64,000 nucleotides of DNA from an uncultured Planctomycetaceae bacterium (GTDB taxonomy: Bacteria > Planctomycetota > Planctomycetia > Planctomycetales > Planctomycetaceae), in NCBI GenBank assembly GCA_937916515.1, contig CALFSX010000065.1, positions 1 through 64,000 on the forward strand, given 5' to 3'. The stretch's first letter is position 1. The number at the start of each line of letters is the position of its first letter. The notes under the pieces were generated by a model. That model was given only the letters and a program-made list of their open reading frames with translations, made no database searches and had not been told where the DNA came from. The position numbers and the translations under genes were made by a program. Positions 54,358-64,000 of the stretch are shown piece by piece.

Positions 54358-54717
54358 ATGTTTGAACAACTGAAAAATCTTGGCTCAATGATGCAGCAGG
54401 CTCAGCAAATCCAGGGGCGCATGGCTGAAGTAAAAGACAAAATCGCTGAAATGCGAGTCGAAGGAATTTCCGGCGGCGAAATGCTTAAAGTCGTTGCGAC
54501 TGGCGACATGAAAATTGTCAGTGTCCACATCGAACCATCTTTGATTGAAAGCCAGGATGTGGAAATGATTGAAGAACTGGTTGCGGCAGCAACGAACCAG
54601 GCACTGCAAAAAGCAAAAGAAGCGGCAGCCGCCGCAATGTCAGAAGTTGCAGGTGGAATGAACATTCCGGGACTGGGCGATGCATTGTCAAAGTTCGGAC
54701 TGGGCGGCGATAAGTAA
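54358..54717 (+). CDS. ybaB: YbaB/EbfC family nucleoid-associated protein
   Basis: Protein of 119 residues with the family pattern: MFEQLKNLGSMMQQAQQIQGRMAEVKDKI, the beta segment GEMLKVVATGDMKIVSVHIEPSLI, and a C-terminal amphipathic helix ending in Gly-rich DALSKFGLGG. The small dimeric DNA-binding protein is usually encoded between dnaX and recR, as here. It follows the dnaX stop by 2 nt, so translation is probably coupled. Confidence 0.93.
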   Translation: MFEQLKNLGSMMQQAQQIQGRMAEVKDKIAEMRVEGISGGEMLKVVATGDMKIVSVHIEPSLIESQDVEMIEELVAAATNQALQKAKEAAAAAMSEVAGGMNIPGLGDALSKFGLGGDK

Positions 54718-54858
54718 TTGCAGCGTTCCAATTCACAAGAACGCTTGGTCAACCGAATACAACACATCACACCACGACGATTTAAAAACGTTTCAACACA
54801 CAACGCTTGGGCGAGGCTGCCAAAGCAAGCTTGCGGGAATCATCAAAAGGCAACAGGG

Positions 54859-55485
54859 ATGGCTGGAATGAAATCAGATGCAACCGACCACCCCTATGGC
54901 GTCAGCGTCGGGCGATTGATTGACGAATTCAACAAGCTGCCAGGCATTGGCAGAAAGTCGGCAGAACGGCTCGCCAACTACGTGCTGTCCTGCAATGTGG
55001 CGGAAGCAAACTCACTGGCCGACGCGATTCGTAACGTAAAGACGTCTGTCAAAAGATGTAGTAACTGTTTCAATCTGACAGAAACCGAAATCTGCAGCCT
55101 GTGCCAGGATCCGCGTCGAGAAGCCTCCGTCATTTGTGTTGTTGAGCAACCGAAAGACGTTGTCGCTTTGGAATCAAGTGGGGCGTTTGGCGGTCGCTAC
55201 CATGTTTTGGGAGGACGCATTGCTCCACTGGAAGGGACCGGTCCGGAAAATCTGACCATCAACCAACTGATCAAAAGAATTCGACGCGACGGCGTGACAG
55301 AGCTGGTAATGGCCACCAATCCGACTTTGGAAGGCGACGGCACAGCTTTGTTTATTACGAATCTACTGGAAAACGACAATGTAAAGATTACACGACTTGC
55401 GCGTGGTATCGCGTCGGGCAGCGTGTTGGAATTTGCCAACCGAGAAATGCTGGCCGACGCGCTGCGAGGTCGACAATCGTTCTAG
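54859..55485 (+). CDS. recR: Recombination mediator RecR
   Basis: Protein of 208 residues. It has an N-terminal helix-hairpin-helix ([24 protein letters not shown]), a zinc finger C67-x2-C70-x8-C79-x2-C82, then a Toprim domain ([29 protein letters not shown]...[18 protein letters not shown]) and the C-terminal [25 protein letters not shown]. RecR acts with RecO/RecF to load RecA at gaps. The start is ATG 54859, preceded by AAAGG at 8 nt; ATG 54868 is an alternative three codons later. The frame reaches back to a TTG right after ybaB, but those residues do not resemble RecR. Confidence 0.95.
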   Translation: MAGMKSDATDHPYGVSVGRLIDEFNKLPGIGRKSAERLANYVLSCNVAEANSLADAIRNVKTSVKRCSNCFNLTETEICSLCQDPRREASVICVVEQPKDVVALESSGAFGGRYHVLGGRIAPLEGTGPENLTINQLIKRIRRDGVTELVMATNPTLEGDGTALFITNLLENDNVKITRLARGIASGSVLEFANREMLADALRGRQSF

Positions 55486-55548
55486 AATCGTGCTTTACTC
55501 ACACAAACCACCCTCTTAGTCATTGAATCAATAGAAACCCGGAATTGT

Positions 55549-55563
55549 TGGCACCGCGTTTGC
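55549..55563 (+). promoter_or_regulatory. Sigma-54 (-24/-12) promoter upstream of rpoN
   Basis: TGGCAC-CGCGT-TTGC matches the sigma-54 consensus TGGCAC-N5-TTGC at every core position, with correct spacing between GG (-24) and GC (-12). The predicted start of transcription is near 55575, about 64 nt before the rpoN ATG. No other exact match was noticed in the window. Confidence 0.7.
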
Positions 55564-55570
55564 GTACCGC

Positions 55571-55585
55571 TGTCACGTTGTGACA
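55571..55585. promoter_or_regulatory. Inverted repeat at the predicted rpoN transcription start
   Basis: TGTCAC-GTT-GTGACA is a perfect 6+6 palindrome with a 3-nt spacer. It lies 8 nt downstream of the -12 element, so a bound protein could block initiation. It could also form a short hairpin at the 5' end of the mRNA. Confidence 0.45.
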
Positions 55586-55638
55586 TAAGCTGGTCTCATT
55601 GACGCAGACCTGTAGTTCTCAGGACGATCGTTTCCGAC

Positions 55639-57150
55639 ATGCACCTGAACATTTCTCAGCAAATGAAGATGAGCCAGCAAATGAAGCTGGCCCCGCGGAT
55701 GATCCAGTCCATGGAGATTCTGCAGCTGAACATGATGGCGCTGAACGAACGCATCGAACAGGAACTTGTCGAAAATGTGACTCTGGAAGTTGTCGACAAG
55801 GATCGTGATCAGCCGTTCTCAGAAGCCGACGAAGTGATTCGTCCGGACGACAAACGAGAAGCTCGCGAACTGGACAAAGACGTTGAACAGCGAGAGCTGG
55901 TCAACGATAACGACAAGAACAACGAATCCGATTTCGAACGTCTGCTGGAAATATCCTCCGACTGGCCCGAAGACAACGTCAGCTTTGGCGGAAGCCAGTC
56001 GTCGAATCAGATTTCCGACAGCATGGACCGTCAGCACGACGCCATGGCCAACATGATGGCCAGACCACAGTCGCTGCACGAATATCTGCTGGAACAATTC
56101 AGCTTCAACAGCATCGACCAGTCACTTAGCCAGTTTGGCGAATACCTGATCCAGCACCTGGACCATAACGGCCGGCTGCAAAGCCTGTTGGCCGAAATCT
56201 GTCAGCAGTTCAATCGCGTTTACGACCAAAGCCTGACTAACGAACAGGCCGAAGAAGTACTTGTGATGATTCAGCAACTGGACCCGCCAGGTGTTGGCGC
56301 CAGAGACTACAACGAAATGTTGTTGCTGCAGATCACCGACAACATGCCCTTCCATGAAGTCATGCGAGTGCTGGTGCGTGACCATCTGGAAGACATTGCC
56401 TTCAATCGCCTGCCCATCATTCAAAAAGCCACCGGCTACAGCATCGATATGATTAAGGTGGGAATCGAACAGATTCAGACCTTAAATCCGTATCCTGGTC
56501 GAGGCTTTGAACAACGCCCTGTACAGCGAGTTACGCCGGACCTGGCCGTCGAAAAAGACGACAAAGGCAACTACGTCGTTCGCCTGCTGGACGAATATGT
56601 ACCAGAACTTCGCATCAGTCCACGCTATGCGAAAATGCTGAAAGAAAATCCAACCGCAGAAACACGCGAGTGGATCAAGAAGAAGGTCGAATCCGCACGA
56701 TGGTTGATTGAATCGATTGAGCAACGCTATAGCACCGTAAAAAAGGTGGCTCAGGAAATCATCAATCACCAGACCGAGTTCATTGAAAACGGGCCGGAGT
56801 TTATTTGTCCGCTGAAGATGCAACAGATCGCGGATCGCGTGGGAGTACATGTCACCACGGTTTCCAGAGCTGTGGATGAAAAATGGATTCAGACGCCGCG
56901 AGGACTGTTTCCACTGAAACGATTCTTTGGCGGCGGAACGCAAACAGCCGAAGGCGAAGAAGTGGCATGGGACACAATTCGCATCAAACTGCAGGAACTC
57001 ATCGACGGCGAAGACAAAGTCAAACCACTTAGCGACGACGCACTGGTAGACTCACTGGCAGAGCAGGGCTTGAAACTTGCACGTCGAACGATCACCAAGT
57101 ATCGCAAGCAAATGGGAATCCCCAGCTCTCGACAACGTAGAGAATACTAA
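55639..57150 (+). CDS. rpoN: RNA polymerase sigma-54 factor
   Basis: Protein of 503 residues. Region I at the N-terminus is Gln/Leu-rich ([32 protein letters not shown]). An acidic region II (about 50-110) follows, then the core-binding domain ([15 protein letters not shown]...[11 protein letters not shown]). The DNA-binding part contains a helix-turn-helix ([24 protein letters not shown]) and the RpoN box [11 protein letters not shown] near residue 485. Sigma-54 needs AAA+ enhancer-binding activators; none is in this window. A sigma-54 promoter-like site lies directly upstream. Confidence 0.97.
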   Translation: MHLNISQQMKMSQQMKLAPRMIQSMEILQLNMMALNERIEQELVENVTLEVVDKDRDQPFSEADEVIRPDDKREARELDKDVEQRELVNDNDKNNESDFERLLEISSDWPEDNVSFGGSQSSNQISDSMDRQHDAMANMMARPQSLHEYLLEQFSFNSIDQSLSQFGEYLIQHLDHNGRLQSLLAEICQQFNRVYDQSLTNEQAEEVLVMIQQLDPPGVGARDYNEMLLLQITDNMPFHEVMRVLVRDHLEDIAFNRLPIIQKATGYSIDMIKVGIEQIQTLNPYPGRGFEQRPVQRVTPDLAVEKDDKGNYVVRLLDEYVPELRISPRYAKMLKENPTAETREWIKKKVESARWLIESIEQRYSTVKKVAQEIINHQTEFIENGPEFICPLKMQQIADRVGVHVTTVSRAVDEKWIQTPRGLFPLKRFFGGGTQTAEGEEVAWDTIRIKLQELIDGEDKVKPLSDDALVDSLAEQGLKLARRTITKYRKQMGIPSSRQRREY

Positions 57151-57441
57151 TCACCTGCTGAATACCCGAATCGGTTACTGACGTTTTGCTGGCGTGCCGA
57201 TTTCAACTGACGCCGGAAGCTGGACTTCTTAAAGCCCCGAACTTGTCACATTGAGTCAGGTTTTCAGAGCGAGAACGAAGCGTTTCCGAGCAGCAGGTCG
57301 AATGGTCTGAGGCACGGCCTCGTTGGAATCTGACGACGACTCTTTCAATGAGTCGTTCTCGTCACTGTTTTTCACAGGATGATTTTGCCAGAATGAAACG
57401 CCTTGCTCGCGTTTACCAATAAACATCCGGGATTGCATCTT

Positions 57442-58782
57442 ATGGAACGACGTCATTTTCTGCAGGCTTCCTCCGCAGCACTTCTCGCAGGACTCTCGCC
57501 TCGACTTTTCGCTGCCAGCCCTCAGAAGCAGCTGAAAGTTGGCCTGATTGGCTGCGGCTGGTATGGCAAATGCGACCTGCTGCGACTGATTCAGGTTCGC
57601 GATGTTGAAGTCGTGGCACTGTGCGATGTCGATAGCCGCATGCTTAGCGAAGCGACGACTATCGTGGCTGAACGTCAAAAATCCGGCAACACCCCGCGCA
57701 CGTTCGGCGACTATCGCACCATGCTGGATGAAGTCGAATTCGATATCGTTCTGGTGGACACACCGGACCACTGGCACGCATTACCAGCGATTGCTGCTAT
57801 GGAAAAAGGCGCTGACGTCTGGGTTCAGAAGCCGACGGGAGTTGACGTCATTGAAAGCCAGGCCATGCTGTTTGCCGCCAGAAAGCTGGGGCGAGTTGTA
57901 CAGGTGGGGACTCAGCGACGCAGCACTCCTCACCTGATTGAGGCTCGCGACAAGGTCATCAAGCAGGGACTTTTGGGGGACGTGGGACTGGTGGAAGTTT
58001 ATTGCTACTACCACATGAGAAATCAAAAGAACCCGCCCGATACGTTGCCTCCGGAAAACCTCGACTACGAAATGTGGACCGGCCCCGCACCGATGCGACC
58101 TTACAACGAAATCGTGCACCCTCGCGGCTGGCGTGCCTTCATGGAATATGGCAACGGAATTGTAGGAGACATGTGCGTGCATATGTACGACATGACTCGC
58201 TGGATGCTGGACCTTGGATGGCCAAGCCACATCAGTTCAAACGGCGGCATTCTGGTTCAAACAGAAGCCAAAGCCAACATTACTGACACGCAAACGGCAA
58301 CCTTCCAACATCCCGACTTCCCGGTGATCTGGCAGCACCGTTCCTGGGGCGACGCTCCTGACCCTCAGTATCCATGGGGAACGACAATCTACGGCAGTAA
58401 AGGCACGCTGAAGCTGGATGTGAACAAGTACGACTTCATCCCACGCGGCGGCGGCAAATCAATGCATGGTGAAGCTTTGTTTGAATACGACAAATACCCG
58501 GAAGACAAAACCGAAAAGGACCTTGAACGACACGTTGCGTCTGCGATTCGCGGTCACATGGTGAACTTCCTTGACTGTATTGAATCGCGGGAGAAACCTG
58601 TTGCCGATATCGAACAGGGGCATATCTCATCATCCAGCTGCATTCTGGCAAACGTCGCAATGGATCTTGGCAGAACTCTGGAGTGGGACCCAACAACCCA
58701 CACTGTCAAAAACGACAGAGAAGCCAACCAAAGACTAAGACGCCCGTATCGAGCACCGTGGATCCATCCTGAACCAGTGTAA
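57442..58782 (+). CDS. Twin-arginine exported Gfo/Idh/MocA family oxidoreductase
   Basis: Protein of 446 residues. The N-terminus MERRHFLQASSAALLAGL is a Tat signal (RRHFL), so the protein is exported already folded, probably with its cofactor. The Rossmann motif GLIGCGWYGK follows. DTPDHWHALPAIAAM, then a QKPTG in place of the usual EKP, and the C-terminal domain with GNGIVGDMCVHMYDMTRWML complete the family. These NAD(P)-dependent enzymes act on sugars and related polyols. The ATG at 57442 begins the Tat signal; the longer frame from 57403 would bury it. Substrate not determined. Confidence 0.92.
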   Translation: MERRHFLQASSAALLAGLSPRLFAASPQKQLKVGLIGCGWYGKCDLLRLIQVRDVEVVALCDVDSRMLSEATTIVAERQKSGNTPRTFGDYRTMLDEVEFDIVLVDTPDHWHALPAIAAMEKGADVWVQKPTGVDVIESQAMLFAARKLGRVVQVGTQRRSTPHLIEARDKVIKQGLLGDVGLVEVYCYYHMRNQKNPPDTLPPENLDYEMWTGPAPMRPYNEIVHPRGWRAFMEYGNGIVGDMCVHMYDMTRWMLDLGWPSHISSNGGILVQTEAKANITDTQTATFQHPDFPVIWQHRSWGDAPDPQYPWGTTIYGSKGTLKLDVNKYDFIPRGGGKSMHGEALFEYDKYPEDKTEKDLERHVASAIRGHMVNFLDCIESREKPVADIEQGHISSSSCILANVAMDLGRTLEWDPTTHTVKNDREANQRLRRPYRAPWIHPEPV

Positions 58783-59214
58783 GATACGGTACAATATTAC
58801 AGCGCACTTTTCCCACGGCGCGAATGCACTCTCCCCTTTGCAGTGGACGAAGCTGGTCGAGTTTCGCTGTGCAAGAACGCGTCTACGCGTTCTTTTGCGA
58901 AGTGGTAGTGAATTTATGGAGTGCGGCGACTTGTCACCGCTTTCTTTACCTACAGCACTTCAAAGTGCCAGATCTTCCATTTGCTGACCGTCCATAAATA
59001 GAAAGCTTCAACAAGTCGAAGCACTTCAAAGGATAGGTTCACAGTCTCAGAGCGGAAGGCGACCAAGTCTTATGGTCGCCTGCTTTACCGGCAACCACGC
59101 ACTGCCCAAGAACAAGCTCTCGTTGATTGGCCGGAACCGTGCGTTTAGCGTGGGCAAATTGGTGGGCGACGACAGGAATAACGAATACCAGCAGCGCACA
59201 TCTACGATCCACAG
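58783..59214. other. Convergent intergenic region with two hairpins
   Basis: The oxidoreductase (+) and the BLUF gene (-) end on either side. GCGGCGAC (58923-58930) with GTCACCGC (58933-58940) forms a short near-palindrome with one mismatch. GGCGACCA (59058-59065) with TGGTCGCC (59073-59080) is a perfect 8-bp stem with a 7-nt loop. Either could aid termination, although neither has a T-run. No gene is supported. Confidence 0.5.
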
Positions 59215-59640
59215 TCAGTCAAGTTCATCGGATTCGATGAATCCCTTGAAGATTGAAACAATCGTTTCGGTCCGCGTTTGGAAGTTTGCCCGACACGCAT
59301 CTCGAACCATCTGCAGATATTCGAGATCAAGCGTGGCGCTGGTTCCCACGTTGAATTGATCCATGCTCCACCGTGAAAAACCGCGTTCGGGCACGGAGTC
59401 GTTAAACAGAATTGACACATACCGATGGCGTGGGTCAGCACTGAGCTTTGCCATCAGGGCATTTACTGCGTCAAACTCGCCTTCGATGAATTGCAGAAAT
59501 CTGCGTCCGCAATTGAAGAAGACTCCAGTGATACCGTTCTCCTGGTTGCTGATTCTTGCCTTGGCTACGATCGCCTCAACCGTCGATTCAAGTTCACTGT
59601 CGGTTCCGGCAAACTCACTTGTGTAAACGATCAGATGCAT
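59215..59640 (-). CDS. BLUF-domain blue-light photoreceptor
   Basis: Protein of 141 residues. The BLUF fold is clear and the flavin-site residues known from AppA are all present: Tyr6 (VYTS), Asn32 (NQENGITG), Gln50 (RFLQFIEGE) and Trp91 (SRWSMD). These form the Tyr-Gln hydrogen-bond switch on FAD. After the domain (about 1-97) comes a helical tail of about 44 residues and no effector domain, so it would act through a partner. The start at ATG 59640 gives the usual M-x-LIVYTS opening; the frame is open to 59694. It lies 158 nt after aconitase on the same strand. Confidence 0.93.
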   Translation of the reverse strand: MHLIVYTSEFAGTDSELESTVEAIVAKARISNQENGITGVFFNCGRRFLQFIEGEFDAVNALMAKLSADPRHRYVSILFNDSVPERGFSRWSMDQFNVGTSATLDLEYLQMVRDACRANFQTRTETIVSIFKGFIESDELD

Positions 59641-59798
59641 CTCAATCAATCCAGACTCTGGGCATGCAAACGCATCAGACATTTGCCGAAACACGAAGTA
59701 GCCAAATTATCCGTGTCTACACGGGCTCCGAAGGCCAGGTTATTTTCGACCTGGCACCTCGGAATCGAATTCTGCAAACAAACGCCAGAGACACACCA

Positions 59799-62471
59799 CT
59801 AGTTCTTAGCAAGTTCTCGCAGCACTGTGTGAAGGATTCCACCGTTGCGATAGTACACCACCTCCACAGGCGTATCGATCCGACATGTTGTCACAAAGTG
59901 AACCTCTTCGCCGTTCGCCTTGCGTGCCGTAACTTCTACTGCCTGTCGAGGCTCAAGTGAATCATCCAACCGAATATCGAAGACTTCGGTTCCATCAAGT
60001 TCCAGACTTTCGCGACTCTCGCCTTCTCTAAACTGAAGCGGCAAAACACCCATACCCACAAGATTGCTGCGGTGGATACGCTCAAAACTGGTAGCGATGA
60101 CAGCTTTAATGCCAAGCAAAAACGTACCTTTTGCGGCCCAGTCACGAGACGATCCGGTGCCATATTCGGCACCGGCCAGCACCACCAAAGGAGTCGCATC
60201 CTTCTTGTATTTCATGGCGGCATCGTAAATCGAAGTCTGTTCGCCCGTTGGATAGTAAATGCTGACGCTGCCTTCTGTTCCAGGAGCCAACAGATTTTTC
60301 AAACGAATGTTTGCGAACGTTCCGCGAGTCATGACTCGATCGTTGCCGCGGCGACTTCCGTAGCTGTTGAAGTCTTTAACGTCCACACCTTCCGCCTGAA
60401 GGTACTTTCCAGCTGGACTGTCTGGCTTGATCGCCCCGGCAGGACTGATGTGGTCTGTTGTGGTGGAATCCCCCACGGAAATCAAACAGCGAGCACCCTC
60501 AATTGCTGCAATTGGCGACGGGGTCACGGGCATATCAACAAAGAACGGAGGCTCCTGCACATAGGTGCTTTTGTCGTTCCATTCGTAAAGAGCACTGTCA
60601 GAGCTTTTGATCGCCTGCCACTCTTCCGGACCATTTGCAGCTCCGGCATATTGTTCAACAAACATCTCGGGAGACATAGCAGCGGAGATTGTACTCGCGA
60701 TTTCTGCCTGAGTTGGCCAGATATCCTTTAGAAAGACATCAGCACCATTTTGATCCTGCCCGATTGGATCGTTGTCCAGGTCGACATCTACGGTGCCAAC
60801 CAATGCATAAGCCACTACCAACGGAGGACTTGCCAGGTAGTTAGCCTTCACCAACGGATTAACTCGACCTTCAAAGTTGCGATTTCCGGACAGCACGGCA
60901 GCCGCCACAAGATCTCCACCGGTTACGGCACTTGCCACGGAATCCGGCAAGGGCCCGCTGTTACCGATGCAGGTTGTGCAGCCGTAGCCCACGGTTTGGA
61001 AGCCTAGTTCATCCAAAGGCTTATCCAGACCAGCCTTAGCAAGATATTCAGTCACAACGCGAGATCCGGGAGCCAGGCTTGTCTTTACCCACGGCTTGCG
61101 AGTCAAACCCTTTGCGACGGCATTTCTGGCCAACAAGCCAGCTCCCACCATTACGCTGGGGTTACTGGTGTTGGTGCAACTGGTAATCGCAGCAATAACA
61201 ACAGCTCCATCAGCGATCTCCGAAGTTGAACCAGCTTCCTCAACCTTAACTGGTGCAGAAGGAGTTGCCTTGGCGAACGTTGTGCCCAGGTCCTTCTTCC
61301 ATGAAGGTTGCATGTCTTTCAGCAAAATACGGTCCTGAGGTCGTTTGGGGCCAGCCAATGATGGCAATACGGTGCTCATGTCCAGACCCAGAGTGCTGCT
61401 GAAGCGTGGTTCCGGCGAGTCATCCGTTCGGAACAAGCCCTGTTCTTTGGTGTATCGTTCAACCAGATCGACAAGCTCAGCCGGACGACCGGTTCGACGT
61501 AGATAGTTCAGTGTTTCTCCGTCGACAGGGAAGAAGCCCATGGTGGCACCGTATTCCGGAGCCATATTTGCCAAAGTCGCTCGGTCGGCCAGACCAAGCT
61601 TTGCCATACCTTCGCCGTAGAATTCGACAAACTTGCCAACACAACCGTGAGCTCGCAGCATTTGAGTAACGGTAAGAACAAGGTCAGTCGCCGTTGCACC
61701 TTCCGGCAGAGCACCTGTCAGCTTAAAGCCCACAACTTCAGGCGTCAGCATATACACCGGTTGCCCCAACATGACGGCTTCCGCTTCAATGCCTCCAACG
61801 CCCCAGCCAACAACGCCCAGGCCGTTGATCATAGTTGTGTGGCTGTCAGTTCCGACAAGGCTGTCTGGATAAGCAACGCCATTGGTCACCATCACAACCT
61901 TGGCCAGATATTCCAGATTCACTTGGTGAACAATGCCAGTGGCAGGCGGAACTACGCTGAAGTTTTCAAACGCTTTCTGCCCCCATCGAAGAAATTCATA
62001 GCGTTCGTTGTTGCGTTCAAATTCAATTTCAACGTTATGCTTCAATGCAAAGCGGCTGGCGAATTCATCAACCTGCACGCTGTGGTCAACAACCAGATCG
62101 CATTGAACCAGCGGGTTGATCTTCTTCGGATCGCCACCCATTCTAACCATTGCACTTCGCAACGCCGCCAGGTCAACAACAGCCGGCACACCGGTGAAGT
62201 CCTGCAGAACAACTCGCCCCGGCTTAAACGGCACTTCCACCTGAGCGGGAGCCGTGGCGTTCCAATTGGCAAGATTGTTTACGTCATCCGGATTAACGAT
62301 AAAGCCGTCAACGTTTCTCAAACACGCTTCCAGCAAAACACGAATAGAAAACGGAAGAGTATTGATTTCCCCAATACCGTCGTCGGCGAGTTTACGAAGA
62401 CTAAAATACTTTACGTCGCCGGCTGAGGTTGAAAGAATCGCTTCAGCACCGAAAGGGTTCATTGAGGCCAT
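59799..62471 (-). CDS. acnA: Aconitate hydratase
   Basis: Protein of 890 residues that interconverts citrate and isocitrate. The [4Fe-4S] ligands are in [13 protein letters not shown] and in [13 protein letters not shown]. The early [15 protein letters not shown]-type region and [22 protein letters not shown] are canonical for AcnA. The C-terminal swivel domain includes [21 protein letters not shown] and [17 protein letters not shown]. Length is normal. The start at 62471 gives [14 protein letters not shown] 62462 is an alternative, and the frame is open to 62525. It supplies the TCA step after citrate formation from the PDH product. Confidence 0.96.
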   Translation of the reverse strand: MASMNPFGAEAILSTSAGDVKYFSLRKLADDGIGEINTLPFSIRVLLEACLRNVDGFIVNPDDVNNLANWNATAPAQVEVPFKPGRVVLQDFTGVPAVVDLAALRSAMVRMGGDPKKINPLVQCDLVVDHSVQVDEFASRFALKHNVEIEFERNNERYEFLRWGQKAFENFSVVPPATGIVHQVNLEYLAKVVMVTNGVAYPDSLVGTDSHTTMINGLGVVGWGVGGIEAEAVMLGQPVYMLTPEVVGFKLTGALPEGATATDLVLTVTQMLRAHGCVGKFVEFYGEGMAKLGLADRATLANMAPEYGATMGFFPVDGETLNYLRRTGRPAELVDLVERYTKEQGLFRTDDSPEPRFSSTLGLDMSTVLPSLAGPKRPQDRILLKDMQPSWKKDLGTTFAKATPSAPVKVEEAGSTSEIADGAVVIAAITSCTNTSNPSVMVGAGLLARNAVAKGLTRKPWVKTSLAPGSRVVTEYLAKAGLDKPLDELGFQTVGYGCTTCIGNSGPLPDSVASAVTGGDLVAAAVLSGNRNFEGRVNPLVKANYLASPPLVVAYALVGTVDVDLDNDPIGQDQNGADVFLKDIWPTQAEIASTISAAMSPEMFVEQYAGAANGPEEWQAIKSSDSALYEWNDKSTYVQEPPFFVDMPVTPSPIAAIEGARCLISVGDSTTTDHISPAGAIKPDSPAGKYLQAEGVDVKDFNSYGSRRGNDRVMTRGTFANIRLKNLLAPGTEGSVSIYYPTGEQTSIYDAAMKYKKDATPLVVLAGAEYGTGSSRDWAAKGTFLLGIKAVIATSFERIHRSNLVGMGVLPLQFREGESRESLELDGTEVFDIRLDDSLEPRQAVEVTARKANGEEVHFVTTCRIDTPVEVVYYRNGGILHTVLRELAKN

Positions 62472-62995
62472 TTTGGAAGACTTAGTGTTTGATGTGTGGC
62501 TGAAAAGGAAATCGATTGAGTACACAAAAATGGTGAGGCTGCGTCGATCTTTAGCCTGACCTTGTTGCGATCGCTATCGGCATTGTAGAGAAGCGTCTGA
62601 AAGTCTCAATTCGCCAATGCCTGTATTGGCAACGCCAATCTCAGAACTCGCGATAAAACCCGCAAGAGTCTTACTCGAAATGGGCCGAAACGCGACGTTT
62701 CACACGAATTCGCACAGGACAAGCCGAGTTTTCGGGGCTCTGTCGCCGCCGGAACACTTCAGAAGCGAACTCAGCCTGAATTGAAAACAACCATTCTCAC
62801 TGAACGGAACCGTAAAAGATCCATAGTCTCCAGACTTCGGACGCCGCTTTCGGAACCCCGGGGTTCTAGCGAATCCGGCGGCTAACGATCCATTAAACGA
62901 GGTCGCCATACCGGTCTGAGGAAAATCCACCACGGCGATTCCGCACTAAACGTGTCCGCGCTGCGGTAGGTCTTCAACGGATCCTGAATTGGCAC
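62472..62995. other. Intergenic region upstream of acnA
   Basis: No convincing gene. A short minus-strand frame (62700-62933) overlaps the palindrome at 62842-62880 and has no ribosome site, so I do not call it. Presumed acnA promoter lies just after 62471. Confidence 0.5.
62842..62880. repeat. REP-like palindrome sharing a core with 4121-4177
   Basis: A perfect 14-bp palindrome GAACCCCGGGGTTC (62853-62866) is nested in outer arms CGCCG (62842-62846) and CGGCG (62876-62880). The 11-mer GCGAATCCGGC (62869-62879) is identical to 4164-4174 in the other element. In both, it is part of the downstream arm of a hairpin and is preceded by CT[GA]. Two dispersed members of one family in 64 kb are likely. 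Confidence 0.6.
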
Positions 62996-63628
62996 CTATT
63001 CGGCGTTCCAGATTTTCACGTCGTCAATCTTTATTGATTCACCACGCATGACAAACCGATAGTTCGGCTTGTCTGCGTCCAGGCGAGCATTTTCGGCAGT
63101 CACTTTGAGTCCGTTGTCGGTCATCACCACAACTTTGTTTCCCACCATTTCGACCTGCATCGTATACCACTTACCCTGCTCAAACGTTCCCTTGGCAGAT
63201 CCAATTGTTTCGCTCTTGATCGACTTATCTTTCTTGTCCGCATCCGTTCTCACAACCAATCCGGTTGGAGAAACAAGTGCTCGGAAAAGATGACCTCTGG
63301 CATAGTTCAAACTGAAGTGAAACCCATCCGTTGAATCATCAAGCTTAAACGAAAACCGTACAACGGAATTTCGATTCTTCTTTTGACAACTCAGCACTGC
63401 CGCATGCATATCGGCTTTCAGTTCTTTGCCAACAATCGCTCCATCAGCACTCTGCCAATCTCCCTTAACCGCCGCCCAAACCTTTTTATCAAGATCGCCC
63501 GCGTCAAAAGATTCGTCCAAAACCACAGCAATGGGTTTAGCCAACACGGGAGAAATATCGACGTTCTTGTCAGCCAGACAAACAGAAGACGCCAACAACA
63601 ACAGACAGAATGGAAGAATCGTTTTCAC
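62996..63628 (-). CDS. Secreted beta-sandwich protein, DUF1080/LamG-like
   Basis: Protein of 210 residues with a signal peptide (about 1-19, MKTILPFCLLLLASSVCLA). The mature part (DESFDAGDLDKKVWAAVKGDWQSADGAIVGKELKADMHAAVL...DDSTDGFHFSLNYARGHLFRALVSPTG...GKWYTMQVEMVGNKVVV...FVMRGESIKIDDVKIW) fits the concanavalin-like fold of the 3-keto-disaccharide hydrolase/DUF1080 family. That family is abundant in planctomycetes. Catalytic residues cannot be fixed from sequence here. It may bind or cleave a polysaccharide. Neighbouring genes do not indicate a pathway. Confidence 0.8.
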   Translation of the reverse strand: MKTILPFCLLLLASSVCLADKNVDISPVLAKPIAVVLDESFDAGDLDKKVWAAVKGDWQSADGAIVGKELKADMHAAVLSCQKKNRNSVVRFSFKLDDSTDGFHFSLNYARGHLFRALVSPTGLVVRTDADKKDKSIKSETIGSAKGTFEQGKWYTMQVEMVGNKVVVMTDNGLKVTAENARLDADKPNYRFVMRGESIKIDDVKIWNAE

Positions 63629-63815
63629 TTATGAGTTACTCCAAACAGAAAGAATCAGCTATTCGCTGAAAACCAACAGCACGTGACTTTGTGGTGAAAC
63701 TAACACCAACAGCCGCACATGCCAAGCCAGCCGTAACGCACACGGCATTACTGCATCCTGACGCAATTAATCACCACACGACAACGCGCGATGGCTTGAC
63801 GATACGTTCATATGC

Positions 63816-64000
63816 TCAATCATGCCGAACCAATTCGGCACCACTGGCCTCTTTGGCAATATTGTCCAGAACCATTGGCAAAAACAGCACACCGGAATAA
63901 TGATTGGCTGGCATTTTGATGTAATGACTGGATGCCACACCACTTGCCTTCGCAAACGAATCAGTACTTTCGGCCGTTACCACAGTGTCGAATGTTGCGG
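63816..64000 (-). CDS. 3' end of a possible alpha/beta hydrolase (partial)
   Basis: The minus-strand frame is open from the window edge for 61 codons to TGA 63816-63818. It begins ATFDTVVTAESTDSFAKASG and continues SSHYIKMPANHYSGVLFLPMVLDNIAKEASGAELVRHD. The order of an Asp after F (candidate acid) and an NHYSGV His (candidate catalytic base), followed by a C-terminal helix, suggests the end of an alpha/beta hydrolase. The N-terminal part with the nucleophile lies outside the window, so the family is a guess. No start or operon context can be given. Confidence 0.55.
   Translation of the reverse strand, partial: ATFDTVVTAESTDSFAKASGVASSHYIKMPANHYSGVLFLPMVLDNIAKEASGAELVRHD

Noticed and set aside
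61647-62426. A 259-codon plus-strand frame opposite acnA
   Set aside because: Antisense of aconitase and inconsistent with any protein family.
62700-62933. A 77-codon minus-strand frame upstream of acnA
   Set aside because: It overlaps a palindromic repeat and lacks a ribosome site; treated as intergenic.

Overview
The window reads as a chromosomal segment of a member of the Planctomycetota, probably family Planctomycetaceae. The evidence is gene content and signature motifs. There is a surface protein with the N-terminal LEPRALLS motif, a DUF1559-type protein with a zinc-ribbon and membrane-anchor front end, an ECF sigma factor directly followed by a Ser/Thr kinase, a sulfatase with the formylglycine motif, a twin-arginine Gfo/Idh/MocA oxidoreductase, and a complete Na+-NQR. 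Base composition looks moderate (not computed). No tRNA, rRNA, CRISPR array, insertion sequence or prophage is visible.

Layout. 0.35-3.8 kb: DUF1559 protein and a histone-deacetylase-family amidohydrolase. 4.3-11 kb: pyruvate dehydrogenase cluster aceE - DUF4058-like gene - aceF - lpd. 11.5-19.2 kb: nqrABCDEF followed by a gene that fuses ApbE (flavin transferase) to NqrM (iron-sulfur maturation factor). 19.3-24.6 kb, minus strand: a compact type VII/ESX-like locus made of a WXG100-like protein, two small helical proteins and a 1335-residue EssC/EccC-like FtsK ATPase. 25.3-32 kb, minus: AsmA-like giant, GT39-like membrane glycosyltransferase, sulfatase, hpt. 32-37.3 kb: thiL, CorA-like transporter, an unknown gene, RluA-family pseudouridine synthase and an SthA-like protein that has lost its redox cysteines. 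37.8-43.4 kb: hflK-hflC, VanZ-like protein, PHP-type phosphoesterase and an unknown protein. 43.4-45 kb: a decay zone with a beta-propeller remnant, a leucine-rich-repeat gene broken by a stop codon, and a (GAAT)8 microsatellite. 45-52.2 kb: LEPRALLS surface protein divergent from an ECF sigma factor and a kinase-TPR gene split by a frameshift. 52.5-57.2 kb: dnaX-ybaB-recR and rpoN. 57.4-64 kb: oxidoreductase, BLUF photoreceptor, aconitase, a secreted unknown protein and the 3' end of a possible hydrolase.

How the genes fit together. PDH, aconitase and Na+-NQR form a respiratory core: PDH feeds acetyl-CoA to the TCA cycle and NQR oxidises NADH while exporting sodium. The ApbE-NqrM protein supplies two NQR maturation activities (FMN attachment to NqrB/NqrC, iron delivery for the NqrD/E cluster) in one polypeptide. 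The dnaX gene carries an A10 tract from which either shifted frame stops within a few codons, a classic layout for making gamma and tau from one gene. A near-consensus sigma-54 promoter lies just upstream of rpoN, suggesting autoregulation. The strongest candidate for an under-described system is the WXG100/EssC-like locus: two small proteins share a W-x-D signature, and the ATPase has coiled coils where FHA domains sit in firmicute EssC. All assignments come from reading the sequence; no database search was run.
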